Positions 28,411 through 38,234 of a DNA stretch of 64,000 nt are shown here, one piece after another (the stretch's first letter is position 1; each line of letters starts with the position of its first letter). The position numbers were made by a program, and so were the translations under genes. The stretch is from NCBI RefSeq assembly GCF_001295845.1, contig NZ_LJIC01000017.1:26192-90191 (forward strand). Direction: 5' to 3'. Under the pieces are notes generated by a model. The model was not told where the DNA came from and made no database searches. It was given only the letters and a program-made list of their open reading frames with translations. This stretch comes from Rhodopseudomonas sp. AAP120 (GTDB lineage Bacteria > Pseudomonadota > Alphaproteobacteria > Rhizobiales > Xanthobacteraceae).

Positions 28411-28697
28411 GCGGCGTCTTCCTTCGCCTCTTGGACGGCGTCGGCTTCCACCGCCGGCGAGCGCCGTTCGAGCGGAAACGCCTCGCTGTCATACAGAGAG
28501 CGAATGCCCTTCTGATCGAACCGGGCCTCGTCCACCTGCAGATAGGCGCCGTTCAGCGAATCCGCCGGCAATTCCTCGATGGCAAACCGTACGGCATCGG
28601 CCGCATTGTCGAACCGGCGGTAGGCGAAACCGGCACGCTTCTTCTTCCGGATCGCTGCAGGAAACAACTCGGCGGCAGTATCGAAGCTGAATGCCAT
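28407..28697 (-). CDS. Conserved hypothetical protein
   Basis: A 96-residue soluble acidic protein beginning MAFSFDTAAELFPAAIRKKK, with a centre of mixed helix and strand (FDNAADAVRFAIEELPAD). No catalytic motif or membrane segment is present. It has the look of small proteins conserved in Bradyrhizobium and Rhodopseudomonas, but I cannot name a family. Codon use and GC3 match the neighbours. It ends 2 bp from the + strand glycosyltransferase stop. Confidence 0.7.
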   Translation of the reverse strand: MAFSFDTAAELFPAAIRKKKRAGFAYRRFDNAADAVRFAIEELPADSLNGAYLQVDEARFDQKGIRSLYDSEAFPLERRSPAVEADAVQEAKEDAA

Positions 28698-28859
28698 GGC
28701 TCAACTAACCTTCTGACAATACGCGTGAATTGAACGCCGCGACGAAGGCTCGCAAGAGCCTTGGGCCGGCGCTGTTCGAATTACCCTCAAGATATAGGGA
28801 CGAACGCCAAAAAAGCGACCCCAGGGGGCGGGAACTGCCGCGCCTGGACGCTGCCGGTT

Positions 28860-29024
28860 TCAAAGCTTCCTTAGCAGCACCAGCACCACAAGCACGAGCA
28901 ACACGACGCCGATCAGGCCGGTCAGTCCCGAGCCCCGCCCATAGCCGTAACCGCCAAAGCGGCGGCTGAGGCCTCCGATCAGCAGCACGATCAGAACGAC
29001 GATGACGATGCTGGCAATCGACAT
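28860..29024 (-). CDS. DUF3309-type small membrane protein
   Basis: A 54-residue protein with two hydrophobic spans, MSIASIVIVVLIVLLIGGLS and the terminal LIGVVLLVLVVLVLLRKL, joined by a glycine/tyrosine-rich turn (GGYGYGRGSG). This is the DUF3309 pattern found widely in alphaproteobacteria. I chose ATG 29024; the frame is open upstream, but the extra residues are basic and not conserved-looking. Function is unknown. Confidence 0.78.
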   Translation of the reverse strand: MSIASIVIVVLIVLLIGGLSRRFGGYGYGRGSGLTGLIGVVLLVLVVLVLLRKL

Positions 29025-29143
29025 GGCACCCTCCACAGCCCGTGCACGTTTGACGTGCCGGCCCGGCCGCGGAGAGATGACACGCCCGATCGCAACCGAC
29101 ATGCGCCGTGCCGCGTGTGACGGCGGCGCGGCGCATCAGCGGG

Positions 29144-29557
29144 TCAGCGCGGCTTCAGCTTCAGCGCGGCCGAGTTGATGCAATAGCGCAGACCGGTCGG
29201 CCCCGGGCCGTCCGGAAATACATGGCCGAGATGACCGCTGCAGCGCGAGCACAGCACCTCGGTGCGGATCATGCCGTGACTCACGTCGCGTTCTTCGTCG
29301 ATCGCCGCGGCCTGCGCCGGGGTGGTGAAGCTCGGCCAGCCGCAGCCGGAATCGAACTTGGCATCGGACTCGAACAGGGTCTGGCCGCATCCCGCGCACA
29401 CATAGGTGCCGGGCTTGGTCTCGTACTCGTACTCGCCGGTGAATGGCCGCTCGGTCGCCTTCTCGCGCAGCACGGCGTACTGCATCGGCGACAGTTCCTT
29501 GCGCCACTCGGCTTCACTCTTGGTGACCTTGCCGGGCGCGGTCTTGGTATTGGTCAT
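29144..29557 (-). CDS. msrB: Peptide-methionine (R)-S-oxide reductase
   Basis: MsrB repairs the R-epimer of methionine sulphoxide in proteins. The 137-residue protein has the two zinc-binding CxxC pairs (CAGC and CSRC), the [10 protein letters not shown] block and the catalytic Cys126 in RYCINSAAL. No signal peptide is visible, so it should be cytoplasmic. The msrA gene lies 32 bp downstream on the same strand reading away from msrA's stop; the order on the minus strand is msrA then msrB, so they may be co-transcribed. Confidence 0.96.
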   Translation of the reverse strand: MTNTKTAPGKVTKSEAEWRKELSPMQYAVLREKATERPFTGEYEYETKPGTYVCAGCGQTLFESDAKFDSGCGWPSFTTPAQAAAIDEERDVSHGMIRTEVLCSRCSGHLGHVFPDGPGPTGLRYCINSAALKLKPR

Positions 29558-29589
29558 GGCAACTCCTGCAGGTGTGGGCGATCCGGCCG

Positions 29590-30300
29590 TCAGTTCGTCA
29601 CCTTGGCGCTGCTCACCAGCGTCGGCTTCTCGAGATAATCCTTCGGGAACAGCTTCTTCAGGTTATCGATCTTCGGCAGGTCGTTGTAGACAATATAGGG
29701 CTGGCTCGGGTGCAGCGTCAGGTAGTCCTGATGATAGGCCTCCGCCGGATAAAAGCGGTCGAGCGGACCGACCTTGGTGACGATCGGGCCACCGTAGACC
29801 TTCGCCCCGTTGAGCTGCGCGATGTAGGCGTCAACCACCTTCTTCTGATCATCGTTGAGAGTGAAGATCGCCGAGCGATATTGCGTGCCGCTGTCGGGAC
29901 CCTGCCGGTTGAGTTGGGTCGGATCATGCGCAACCGAGAAGAAGATCTGCAACAGCTTGCCGTAGCTGACCTGCTTCGGATCGTATTTGATCTCCACTGC
30001 CTCGGCATGGCCGGTGGTGCCGGTCGACACCGTCATGTAGCTCGCCGTCGCCTTGCTGCCGCCTGCGTAGCCTGAAACGGCGTTGACCACGCCGGCCGTG
30101 TGCTGAAACACGCCCTGCACACCCCAGAAGCATCCGCCTGCGAAAACTGCGGTCTGCAAACCGTCTCCTGCCTTGGCATCGATCGTCGGCGGCGGGATCA
30201 CCACGGCCTCTTCGGCGGCACGGCTCGGCGTGAAGCTCGCAGACAGGGCGAGCGCGCTCAGGGCGGCGGCGCAGGCAGCAAGACGGCTGATAAAGCGCAT
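29590..30300 (-). CDS. msrA: Peptide-methionine (S)-S-oxide reductase, exported
   Basis: MsrA reduces the S-epimer of methionine sulphoxide. The 236-residue protein has the active-site motif GGCFWG with catalytic Cys57, then [18 protein letters not shown] and the RSAIF region. The first 28 residues form a signal peptide ([20 protein letters not shown], then cleavage after SRA), so this copy works in the periplasm. I chose ATG 30300, since the long open frame upstream is non-coding and overlaps the tRNA-like element. The gene precedes msrB by 32 bp. Confidence 0.95.
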   Translation of the reverse strand: MRFISRLAACAAALSALALSASFTPSRAAEEAVVIPPPTIDAKAGDGLQTAVFAGGCFWGVQGVFQHTAGVVNAVSGYAGGSKATASYMTVSTGTTGHAEAVEIKYDPKQVSYGKLLQIFFSVAHDPTQLNRQGPDSGTQYRSAIFTLNDDQKKVVDAYIAQLNGAKVYGGPIVTKVGPLDRFYPAEAYHQDYLTLHPSQPYIVYNDLPKIDNLKKLFPKDYLEKPTLVSSAKVTN

Positions 30301-30516
30301 GGGTTTTCCTCGGGTTCGACGTTCGCTCGTTCGGCGCCGCAACCAGTCGGCGCAATCCTCTTCCGGTGACAAGATACGGCGAGACGACAAAAGCGTTACG
30401 CCTCGGGGCACACGAATGCGTGAGCCGGCTTGGCACGGCCTATTCCCGGAACCGGGACTTAACGTTAACCCCGGGTCGGGCTGGATTGTCGCACCCGACG
30501 GAGCCACAATGCCTGC

Positions 30517-30591
30517 GGCCCGGTGGCGGAAGATCAACGCGGGAGCGGTGCAACGCTCTTTTTCCTGGTTCAAGTCCAGGCTGGGCCTCCA
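30517..30591 (+). tRNA. tRNA-Cys-like gene with abnormal anticodon loop
   Basis: The 75-base stretch folds as a full cloverleaf. The acceptor is GGCCCGG (30517-30523) pairing with CTGGGCC (30581-30587) through one G-U. The D stem is GCG/CGC with a 9-base loop. The anticodon stem is GAGCG/CGCTC, and the T arm is CCTGG-TTCAAGT-CCAGG with the canonical TTCRA loop. It encodes its own CCA, and the base before it is T73, as in tRNA-Cys. The loop reads G-T-G-C-A-A if all five stem pairs form, or GGTGCAAC (8 bases) with four; a T33-GCA-A37 reading gives a Cys anticodon. The usual D-loop GG is missing. It may be a divergent working tRNA or a decaying one. A terminator follows at 30698. Confidence 0.62.
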
Positions 30592-30697
30592 ACACCCCAA
30601 ATTGCCGGTTGACGGGAGGCGTTAAACTCTTTCGTCGCTGCGGAAACTGGTCTAAGACACGCCCGCGCGCCTGGGAAGCCCGGCGCTGAACAGCAAG

Positions 30698-30725
30698 GGA
30701 CGCGCGACGGCGCGCCCTTTTTTTG
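30698..30725 (+). terminator. Rho-independent terminator upstream of carB
   Basis: GGG-A-CGCGC pairs with GCGCG-CCC around a GACG loop, followed by seven T. It is 107 bp downstream of the tRNA-like element and 37 bp before the carB start. No protein gene on the + strand ends before it, so it most likely ends the tRNA-like transcript or acts as an attenuator in a carB leader. Confidence 0.8.
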
Positions 30726-30761
30726 TGCCCGATTTCCGCCCGCCCGCGTCAGCGAGATTTG

Positions 30762-33700
30762 ATGCCCAAAAGAACCGACATCTCCACGATCCTCATCATC
30801 GGCGCCGGTCCCATCGTGATCGGCCAGGCCTGTGAATTCGACTATTCCGGGACCCAGGCGGTCAAAGCCCTGAAGCAGGAGGGCTACCGGATCGTTCTGG
30901 TCAATTCCAATCCAGCCACGATCATGACCGACCCGGAACTGGCCGATGCGACCTATATCGAGCCGATCACCCCGGAGATCGTCGCCAAGATCGTCGAGAA
31001 GGAACGCCACGTCATCCCCGGCGGCTTCGCCCTGCTCCCGACCATGGGCGGCCAGACCGCGCTGAACTGCGCGCTGTCGCTGCGCAAGCTCGGCACGCTG
31101 GAGAAGTTCGACGTCGAGATGATCGGCGCCACCGCCGACGCGATCGACAAGGCCGAGGATCGCGAGCGCTTCCGCGAGGCGATGACCAAGATCGGTCTGG
31201 AGACGCCCCGCTCCCGCCAGGTCAAGAATCTGCCCGACGCGCTGCGCGCGCTCGACGAAATCGGCTTCCCGGCGCTGATCCGGCCGTCCTTCACCATGGG
31301 CGGCACCGGCGGCGGCATCGCCTACACCAAGGCGGAGTTCATCGAGATCGTCGAGAGCGGCATCGACGCCTCTCCGACCAGCGAAGTCTTGATCGAAGAA
31401 TCCATCCTCGGATGGAAAGAATACGAGATGGAGGTTGTCCGCGACCGCAAGGACAACTGCATCATCGTCTGCTCGATCGAGAATCTCGATCCGATGGGCG
31501 TGCACACCGGCGACTCGATCACGGTGGCACCGGCGCTGACGCTGACCGACAAGGAATACCAGATCATGCGCGACGCCTCGCTGGCGGTGCTGCGCGAGAT
31601 CGGCGTCGAGACCGGCGGCTCCAACGTGCAGTTCGCCGTCAATCCCGAGGACGGCCGGCTGGTCGTGATCGAGATGAATCCGCGCGTGTCGCGCTCCTCG
31701 GCGCTGGCGTCGAAGGCCACCGGCTTCCCGATCGCCAAGGTCGCCGCCAAGCTGGCGGTCGGCTACACGCTCGACGAAATCGCCAACGACATCACCGGCG
31801 GTGCCACGCCGGCGTCGTTCGAGCCGACGATCGACTACGTCGTCACCAAGATCCCGCGCTTCGCCTTCGAGAAATTCCCCGGCGCCTCGGCCAACCTGAC
31901 CACATCGATGAAGTCGGTCGGCGAGGTCATGGCGATCGGCCGCACCTTCCAGGAAAGCCTACAGAAGGCGCTGCGCGGCCTCGAAAGCGGCCTCACGGGT
32001 CTGGACGAAATCGAGATCGACGGGCTCGGCCGCGGCGACGACAAGAACGCGATCCGCGCGGCGCTCGGCACCCCGACGCCGAGCCGGCTGCTGCAGGTCG
32101 CGCAGGCGATGCGGCTCGGCTGGTCGGACGACGAGATCTTCAACTCCTGCAAGATCGATCCGTGGTTCCTGGCGCAACTGCGCGGCATCGTCGACATGGA
32201 AGCGCGCGTGCGCAGCAGCGGCCTGCCGGAGCACGCCTTCGGCATGCGCACCTTGAAGGCGATGGGCTTCTCCGACGCCCGCCTTGCGGTGCTGGCCGGC
32301 ACCACCGAAGCCGAGGTCAAGGCGAAGCGGCGGGCGCTCGACGTGCGCCCGGTGTTCAAGCGCATCGACACCTGCGCGGCCGAGTTCGCCTCGCCGACCG
32401 CCTACATGTACTCGACCTACGAGTCGCCGTTCGCCGGCCCGGTTTCGGACGAAAGCCGGCCGTCGGACAAGAACAAGGTCATCATTCTCGGCGGCGGTCC
32501 GAACCGGATCGGCCAGGGCATCGAGTTCGACTATTGCTGCTGCCATGCCTGCTTCGCGCTGCACGACGCCGGCTACGAGTCGATCATGGTGAACTGCAAC
32601 CCGGAAACCGTGTCGACCGACTACGACACCGCGGACCGGCTGTATTTCGAACCGCTGACTGCCGAAGACGTGCTCGAGATCATCGACACCGAGCGCAGCA
32701 AGGGCAGCCTGAAGGGCGTCATCGTGCAGTTCGGCGGCCAGACGCCGCTGAAGCTGGCGCGCGCGCTGGAAGCCGCCGACGTCCCGATCCTCGGCACCTC
32801 GCCGGACGCCATCGACCTCGCCGAGGACCGTGACCGCTTCAAGCGCATCCTCGACAAGCTGCGCCTCAAGCAGCCGAAGAACGGCATCGCCTATTCGGTC
32901 GAGCAGGCCCGTCTCGTCGCCGCCGAACTCGGCCTGCCGCTGGTGGTGCGCCCGAGCTACGTGCTCGGCGGCCGCGCCATGCAGATCATCCGCGAGGACA
33001 ATCAGCTCAGCGACTATCTGCTCGGCACCCTGCCCGAGCTGGTGCCGGCGGACGTCAAGGCGCGCTACCCGAACGACAAGACCGGGCAGATCAACACCGT
33101 CCTCGGCACCAATCCGCTGCTGTTCGACCGCTATCTGTCGGACGCCATCGAGATCGACGTCGACTGCCTGTCCGACGGCAAGGACACGTTCATCGTCGGC
33201 ATCATGGAGCACATCGAGGAAGCCGGCATTCACTCCGGCGACTCCGCCTGTTCGCTGCCGCCCTATTCGCTCGACGCGCCGATGATCGCCGAGCTGGAGC
33301 GGCAGACTCGCGAGCTGGCGCTCGGCCTCGACGTCGTCGGCTTGATGAACGTGCAGTACGCCATCAAGGATGGCGAGATCTACGTGCTCGAAGTCAATCC
33401 GCGCGCCTCGCGCACCGTGCCGTTCGTCGCCAAGGTGATCGGCATGCCGGTCGCCAAGCTGGCGGCACGGATCATGGCCGGCGAGAAGATCGCCGACCTC
33501 GGCCTGCAGAAGCGCGAACTCGACCACGTGGGCGTCAAGGAATCGGTGTTCCCGTTCGCGCGCTTCCCCGGCGTCGACACCGTGCTCGGCCCGGAGATGC
33601 GCTCGACCGGCGAAGTGATGGGCCTCGACCGCTCGTTCGAGATCGCCTTCGCCAAGAGCCAGCTCGGTGGCGGCACCCGCGTGCCGCGCAAGGGAACGGT

Positions 33701-34091
33701 GTTCGTCTCCGTCCGCGAGAACGACAAGACGCGGATCATCGACGCCGTGAAGCTGCTGCACGAAGTCGGCTTCAAGGTGATCGCCACCTCTGGCACGCAG
33801 CGCTATCTCAGCGACCACGGCGTGCCGGCCGAGAAGATCAACAAGGTGCTGGAAGGCCGGCCGCACATCGTCGACGCCATCATGAACGGCGAGGTGCAAC
33901 TGGTGTTCAACACCACCGAAGGCCCGCAGGCGCTGGCCGACAGCCGCTCGCTGCGGCGCGCTGCCCTCTTGCATAAAGTGCCGTATTACACCACTCTTTC
34001 CGGGGCTGTGGCGGCCGCAAAGGGAATTCGGGCCTATCTGGGCGGGGACCTTGAGGTTCGGACCTTGCAGAGCTACTTTTCCCAATCCTGA
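30762..34091 (+). CDS. carB: Carbamoyl-phosphate synthase large subunit
   Basis: CarB uses glutamine-derived ammonia (from CarA), bicarbonate and two ATP to make carbamoyl phosphate for arginine and pyrimidine synthesis. The 1109-residue protein has the usual duplicated architecture. The first ATP-grasp half (from [20 protein letters not shown]) is for carboxy phosphate. An oligomerisation domain follows, then the second half from [23 protein letters not shown]-terminal MGS-like allosteric domain (from about residue 970, [13 protein letters not shown]) completes it. The start ATG 30762 gives the standard N-terminus; the frame is open 13 codons further upstream. carA is not adjacent. greA follows 224 bp downstream, an arrangement familiar in this family of bacteria. 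Confidence 0.98.
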   Translation: MPKRTDISTILIIGAGPIVIGQACEFDYSGTQAVKALKQEGYRIVLVNSNPATIMTDPELADATYIEPITPEIVAKIVEKERHVIPGGFALLPTMGGQTALNCALSLRKLGTLEKFDVEMIGATADAIDKAEDRERFREAMTKIGLETPRSRQVKNLPDALRALDEIGFPALIRPSFTMGGTGGGIAYTKAEFIEIVESGIDASPTSEVLIEESILGWKEYEMEVVRDRKDNCIIVCSIENLDPMGVHTGDSITVAPALTLTDKEYQIMRDASLAVLREIGVETGGSNVQFAVNPEDGRLVVIEMNPRVSRSSALASKATGFPIAKVAAKLAVGYTLDEIANDITGGATPASFEPTIDYVVTKIPRFAFEKFPGASANLTTSMKSVGEVMAIGRTFQESLQKALRGLESGLTGLDEIEIDGLGRGDDKNAIRAALGTPTPSRLLQVAQAMRLGWSDDEIFNSCKIDPWFLAQLRGIVDMEARVRSSGLPEHAFGMRTLKAMGFSDARLAVLAGTTEAEVKAKRRALDVRPVFKRIDTCAAEFASPTAYMYSTYESPFAGPVSDESRPSDKNKVIILGGGPNRIGQGIEFDYCCCHACFALHDAGYESIMVNCNPETVSTDYDTADRLYFEPLTAEDVLEIIDTERSKGSLKGVIVQFGGQTPLKLARALEAADVPILGTSPDAIDLAEDRDRFKRILDKLRLKQPKNGIAYSVEQARLVAAELGLPLVVRPSYVLGGRAMQIIREDNQLSDYLLGTLPELVPADVKARYPNDKTGQINTVLGTNPLLFDRYLSDAIEIDVDCLSDGKDTFIVGIMEHIEEAGIHSGDSACSLPPYSLDAPMIAELERQTRELALGLDVVGLMNVQYAIKDGEIYVLEVNPRASRTVPFVAKVIGMPVAKLAARIMAGEKIADLGLQKRELDHVGVKESVFPFARFPGVDTVLGPEMRSTGEVMGLDRSFEIAFAKSQLGGGTRVPRKGTVFVSVRENDKTRIIDAVKLLHEVGFKVIATSGTQRYLSDHGVPAEKINKVLEGRPHIVDAIMNGEVQLVFNTTEGPQALADSRSLRRAALLHKVPYYTTLSGAVAAAKGIRAYLGGDLEVRTLQSYFSQS

Positions 34092-34220
34092 TCGTCAGCC
34101 GGGCTCCGTGCCCGGAAAACCGATCGGCAAGGCCGGGAACCCGCCAGCTTCAGGTGAGTTTTAATGCGCCCTTCATGGCGCCCCTGAGCGACCGGCTGGA
34201 CGTATCCTGGAAGTTTTCTC

Positions 34221-34242
34221 GGCGAGCCACTGGCGGCTCGCC
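34221..34242. terminator. Hairpin between carB and greA
   Basis: An 8 bp perfect stem (GGCGAGCC / GGCTCGCC) with a 6-base loop lies 130 bp after the carB stop. Only CCTT follows, so it is a poor intrinsic terminator; it could attenuate read-through into greA. A second inverted repeat (GGTCACG / CGTGACC) sits at 34273-34287. Confidence 0.4.
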
Positions 34243-34315
34243 CTTACGCAAGCTGACGAGAATGTGGGTGGTCACGCCGTGACCATCCGCAACGAATACT
34301 GAGGATGAAGGCAAG

Positions 34316-34792
34316 ATGGTCGAAAAGATACCGATGACGGCGGGTGGCTATACCGCGCTTTCGGACGAACTGAAGAAGCGTCAGTCGGAGGATCGTCCGC
34401 GGATCATCGAGCATATCGCCGAGGCGCGCTCTCACGGCGACCTTTCGGAGAACGCCGAGTATCACGCCGCCAAGGAAGAGCAGTCGCACAACGAGGGCCG
34501 CATCGCGGAGCTCGAGGACAAGCTCGCCCGTGCCGACATCATCGACATCAGCAAGCTCTCCGGCGACACCATCAAGTTCGGAGCGACCGTGACGCTGATC
34601 GACGAAGACACCGAGAAGAAGGCGGTGTGGCAGATCGTCGGCGAGGCCGAGGCCGACGCCAAGAAGGGCAAGATCTCGATCACTTCACCGCTGGCCCGGG
34701 CGCTGATCGGCAAGAAGATGGGAACCTCCGTCGAGGTCGTCGCGCCCGGTGGCGCTAAGGCCTACGAGATCGCCAAGGTGGAGTGGCGCTGA
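34316..34792 (+). CDS. greA: Transcription elongation factor GreA
   Basis: GreA binds in the secondary channel of RNA polymerase and stimulates cleavage of backtracked RNA. The 158-residue protein has the N-terminal coiled coil with the acidic tip in [15 protein letters not shown] (Asp and Glu that position the catalytic metal) and the C-terminal FKBP-like domain containing [16 protein letters not shown]. The length is normal for the family. It has its own terminator just downstream. Confidence 0.98.
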   Translation: MVEKIPMTAGGYTALSDELKKRQSEDRPRIIEHIAEARSHGDLSENAEYHAAKEEQSHNEGRIAELEDKLARADIIDISKLSGDTIKFGATVTLIDEDTEKKAVWQIVGEAEADAKKGKISITSPLARALIGKKMGTSVEVVAPGGAKAYEIAKVEWR

Positions 34793-34816
34793 CCTTTCGA
34801 CCATGAATGATGATGC

Positions 34817-34842
34817 AAAGGCCGCCGCGAGGCGGCCTTTTT
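34817..34842 (+). terminator. Rho-independent terminator of greA
   Basis: GGCCGCC pairs with GGCGGCC around a GCGA tetraloop and is followed by five T, 25 bp after the greA stop codon. Confidence 0.9.
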
Positions 34843-34996
34843 GCTATCTGGAGCCCCGCAGCGCTCAGACCGGAGTGATCACAAGCAGGAAGCTCGAATT
34901 CACTTGTCCGTGTTGCGCTGAGCAGCCGATGGACAAGGACGCGGAACCCCAAGTATCCACCTGCGATACATCATCAACAAAGGACGCGCACCGCAC

Positions 34997-35407
34997 ATGG
35001 ATAGCTTCGCCGCCAAGTGGCAGCCCACGGTCCTGAGCTTGTTTCGCTTCATCACCGGCCTGCTACTGTTTCAGTACGGCGTGGCCAAGCTCTTCAAGTT
35101 TCCGGTCGTCCCCTACTTCGCCAAGGTCGAGCTGTTTTCGCTGATCGGCTTCGCCGGCGCTCTCGAACTGGTGCTCGGCGCGATGCTGATGCTCGGCCTG
35201 TTCACCCGCCTGGTGGCGTTCATCCTGTCCGGCGAGATGGCGTTCGCCTACTTCATCGGCCACGTGTTCAAGGGTGATAGTCCGGTGTGGTTTCCGCTGC
35301 TGAACAACGGCACGGCCGCTATCCTGTTCTGCTTCGCCTGCTTGTATCTGTCGACGGCCGGCGGCGGGCCGATCAGTCTCGACGCTGCGCTGCGTCGCAA
35401 GATCTGA
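34997..35407 (+). CDS. DoxX family membrane protein
   Basis: A 136-residue protein with four predicted membrane spans (around residues 10-30, 45-65, 70-90 and 100-120). It has the DoxX-type opening LFRFITGLLLFQYGVAKLF and the internal FAGALELVLGAMLMLGLFTRL. Relatives are linked to respiratory quinol oxidase complexes or oxidative stress defence, but the biochemical role of most members is unknown. It stands alone, convergent with the Lrp-type gene. Confidence 0.88.
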   Translation: MDSFAAKWQPTVLSLFRFITGLLLFQYGVAKLFKFPVVPYFAKVELFSLIGFAGALELVLGAMLMLGLFTRLVAFILSGEMAFAYFIGHVFKGDSPVWFPLLNNGTAAILFCFACLYLSTAGGGPISLDAALRRKI

Positions 35408-35448
35408 GTCTCGCGACGAATCCGGAATGCCGGGCTACGGCCCGGCTT

Positions 35449-35931
35449 TCAGGTGGCGGCCGCCTTCAGTTCCAGCGGCACGGCAGCGGCATATTTCGAG
35501 TTGCGCAGCACCAGCGAGGTGCGGACGTTACGGACATGCGGGGCGGCGGTCAGATGCGCGACGAAGTTCTGGAAAGTCGCCATATCCGGCGCGACGCATT
35601 TCAGGATGAAATCCACCTCGCCAGACAGCATCCAGCATTCCCGGACCAGCGGCTCGTTGCGCACGAACTCCTCGAAGCCACGCAGATCGGCCTCGGCCTG
35701 GCTGGACAGATGGACCGAGGCGAAAACCGTCACATCGAAGCCGAGCTGGGCCGGATCGAGCAGCCCGCGATAACCCTGGATGTAGCCCTCTTCTTCCAGG
35801 GTCCGGACTCGGCGCAGACACGGCGGGGGCGAGATGCCGACCCGCTTCGCCAATTCGACATTGGTGATTCGCCCGTCATCCTGGATTTCTTGCAGAATTT
35901 TCAGGTCGATCTGGTCGAGGCTCTTGGACAC
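35449..35931 (-). CDS. Lrp/AsnC family transcriptional regulator
   Basis: The 160-residue protein has an N-terminal helix-turn-helix (LDQIDLKILQEIQDDGRIT then ELAKRVGISPPPCLRRV) and a C-terminal RAM domain for ligand binding and oligomerisation (residues about 65-150, VTVFASVHLSSQAEADL, then WMLSGEVDFILKC). It closely resembles global Lrp of alphaproteobacteria, which senses leucine or other amino acids. The start appears to be GTG 35931. It is divergent from trxB with 254 bp between, which may include Lrp sites. Confidence 0.93.
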   Translation of the reverse strand: MSKSLDQIDLKILQEIQDDGRITNVELAKRVGISPPPCLRRVRTLEEEGYIQGYRGLLDPAQLGFDVTVFASVHLSSQAEADLRGFEEFVRNEPLVRECWMLSGEVDFILKCVAPDMATFQNFVAHLTAAPHVRNVRTSLVLRNSKYAAAVPLELKAAAT

Positions 35932-36185
35932 GCGGCGAAATCCCGTGTTGCGGACAGGCTGGCAGCCGCCCCCCTCTTAGCCCAGAAGACCAAACTTGAG
36001 CAATTTTATTTCGCGATGATCACAACTCGTTTGCCAAAGCCGGTGGGAAATCCTGCACAGACGGATTGCAAAACTTGCATGGCTCACCAGATGACATAAA
36101 GTTGCGTCTAAACCTTCCGCCCGTTGGCGATGCCCCTGCCAGGCCATTCCTGCTTCGCGCCGCCCTATATTTGGGGAGCTGAAAC

Positions 36186-37151
36186 ATGCCCAGTCCAGTC
36201 CACGCCAAAGTCGTGATCATCGGCTCCGGACCGGCCGGCTACACCGCAGCAATCTACGCCGCACGCGCGATGCTCGAGCCGATCCTGCTGCAGGGCATGC
36301 AGCCCGGCGGGCAGCTCACGATCACCACCGATGTCGAGAACTATCCCGGCTTTGCGGACGTCATCCAGGGCCCTTGGCTGATGGAGCAGATGGAAAAGCA
36401 GGCGGTGCACGTCGGAACCAAGATCATCACCGACCTGGTGGTGAATCTCGATTTGAGCCAGCGCCCGTTCCGGCTGACCTGCGACAGCGGCGACGTCTAC
36501 ATTGCCGAAACGGTAATCCTCGCAACCGGCGCGCAGGCGCGGTGGCTCGGCATCCGCTCCGAACAGACCTACAAGGGCTTCGGCGTCTCGGCCTGCGCGA
36601 CCTGCGACGGCTTCTTCTATCGCGGCAAGGAAGTCGTGGTGGTCGGCGGCGGCAACACCGCGGTCGAGGAAGCGCTGTTCCTGACCAACTTCGCCTCCAA
36701 GGTCACGATCGTGCACCGCCGCGATCATTTCCGCGCGGAGCGCATCCTGCAGGACCGGCTGTTCAAAAATCCGAAGATCAACGTGGTCTGGGACAGCGCC
36801 GTCGATGAAATCTGCGGCAGCGACAACCCGACCAAGGTCACGCATGTCCGGCTGAAGAACGTCAAGACCGGCGCGCTGACGGAGCTGCCCGCCGACGGCG
36901 TCTTCATCGCGATCGGCCACGCGCCCGCGACCGAACTGGTCAAGGATCAGCTCAAGCTGAAGCCATCCGGCTACGTCCATGTAGCGCCGAACTCGACGGC
37001 CACGTCGGTGCCCGGCGTGTTCGCCGCCGGCGACGTCGCCGATGAAACTTATCGCCAGGCCGTCACCGCGGCTGGCCTCGGCTGCATGGCCGCGCTGGAA
37101 GCGGAGCGCTTCCTCGCGGTCCAGGCCAGTGAACGTGAGGCAGCGGAATAA
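36186..37151 (+). CDS. trxB: Thioredoxin-disulfide reductase
   Basis: This FAD enzyme transfers electrons from NADPH to thioredoxin. The 321-residue protein has the FAD-binding GSGPAGYTAAIYAARA (13-28), the redox-active CATC (C137, C140), the NADPH motif GGGNTAVEEA and the final FAAGDVADETYRQAVTAAG FAD contact. The LysR gene starts within 35 bp of its stop, suggesting one transcript. Confidence 0.97.
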   Translation: MPSPVHAKVVIIGSGPAGYTAAIYAARAMLEPILLQGMQPGGQLTITTDVENYPGFADVIQGPWLMEQMEKQAVHVGTKIITDLVVNLDLSQRPFRLTCDSGDVYIAETVILATGAQARWLGIRSEQTYKGFGVSACATCDGFFYRGKEVVVVGGGNTAVEEALFLTNFASKVTIVHRRDHFRAERILQDRLFKNPKINVVWDSAVDEICGSDNPTKVTHVRLKNVKTGALTELPADGVFIAIGHAPATELVKDQLKLKPSGYVHVAPNSTATSVPGVFAAGDVADETYRQAVTAAGLGCMAALEAERFLAVQASEREAAE

Positions 37152-37183
37152 CCGTGCCTCGAAACCGCGACGGGTTCACCGAT

Positions 37184-38077
37184 ATGGATTGGGATAAGCT
37201 CAAGGTCTTTCACGCCGCAGCCGAAGCGGGCAGCTTCACTCATGCGGGCGAACAGCTCGGGCTGTCACAATCAGCCGTCTCGCGTCAGGTCAGTGCGCTG
37301 GAACAGGAGCTGTCGGTTTCGCTGTTCCACCGCCACGCCCGCGGTCTGATCCTGACCGAACAGGGCGACCTGCTGTTCCGAACCGCGCACGACGTGTTCA
37401 TGCAGCTTCAGGCGGCGCGCGCCAAGCTCACCGACAGCCGCGAGCGGCCAAGCGGCGACCTGAAGATCACCACCACGCCCGGCCTTGGCATCCACTGGCT
37501 GGTGCCGCGGCTCGGCGAGTTCACCGCGCTGTATCCTGAGATCCGGATTTCGCTGATCGTCACCGACGAGGAGCTGGATCTGTCGATGCGCGAGGCCGAT
37601 GTCGCGATCCGGACCCGGAAGCCGACCCAGCCCGACCTGATCCAGCGCAAGCTGTTCTCGATCGGATTTCACGCCTATTGCTCGCCCGAATACATCAAGC
37701 ATTTCGGCACGCCGCGGACGCTCGAGGATCTCGACAACCACCGGCTGATCATGCTGAGCGACAACCAGGTGCCGCAGCATCTGCAGAACCGGAGCTGGCT
37801 GGTCGACGCCGGCCGCAACGGTGCCGGGCCGCGCGAGCCCTATTTCAAGGTCAACAACATCCTCGGACTGGTGCGGGCCTGCCAGCAGGGTCTCGGCATC
37901 GCCGCGCTGCCCGACTATCTGGTCGAGGACCCGAACCGGCTGGTGCAGCTGTTCGACGAACAGGATTCGATCCAGCTCGACACCTACTTCGTGTACCCGG
38001 AAGAGCTCAAAACGGTCGCCCGCGTCCAGGTGTTCCGCGATTTCGTGGTCAACAAGGCGCAACGCTGGCCGAGCTAG
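37184..38077 (+). CDS. LysR family transcriptional regulator
   Basis: A 297-residue regulator with the winged helix at the N-terminus (KVFHAAAEAGSFTHAGEQLG then LSQSAVSRQVSALEQEL) and a periplasmic-binding-protein-like effector domain. ATG 37184 gives the common MDWDKLKVFH start; GTG 37154 would add ten residues and sits 2 bp after trxB. The effector is unknown. Its place directly behind trxB is characteristic of Bradyrhizobium-type genomes and hints at redox-linked control, which is inference. Confidence 0.92.
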   Translation: MDWDKLKVFHAAAEAGSFTHAGEQLGLSQSAVSRQVSALEQELSVSLFHRHARGLILTEQGDLLFRTAHDVFMQLQAARAKLTDSRERPSGDLKITTTPGLGIHWLVPRLGEFTALYPEIRISLIVTDEELDLSMREADVAIRTRKPTQPDLIQRKLFSIGFHAYCSPEYIKHFGTPRTLEDLDNHRLIMLSDNQVPQHLQNRSWLVDAGRNGAGPREPYFKVNNILGLVRACQQGLGIAALPDYLVEDPNRLVQLFDEQDSIQLDTYFVYPEELKTVARVQVFRDFVVNKAQRWPS

Positions 38078-38234
38078 TCGGGCGCAACCGAGCATACGGA
38101 GAGCGCGGCCAAGTTGCTGGCCTGAACGGTCACCGCCTCACATTCGCAACAAGCCGCTACCGCCGCATGACTGACATGCGGCGTCCCCGGTTGCTGCGAA
38201 CGGCTTTCGCAGATGAAATGTCTGCACGCTGAGG

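Noticed and set aside
30301..30600. N-terminal extension of msrA by 100 codons
   Set aside because: The extension would bury the signal peptide and overlap the tRNA-like element; ATG 30300 gives a normal exported protein.
31959..34085. 708-residue open frame opposite carB
   Set aside because: Lies entirely within carB on the other strand and shows no family motif.
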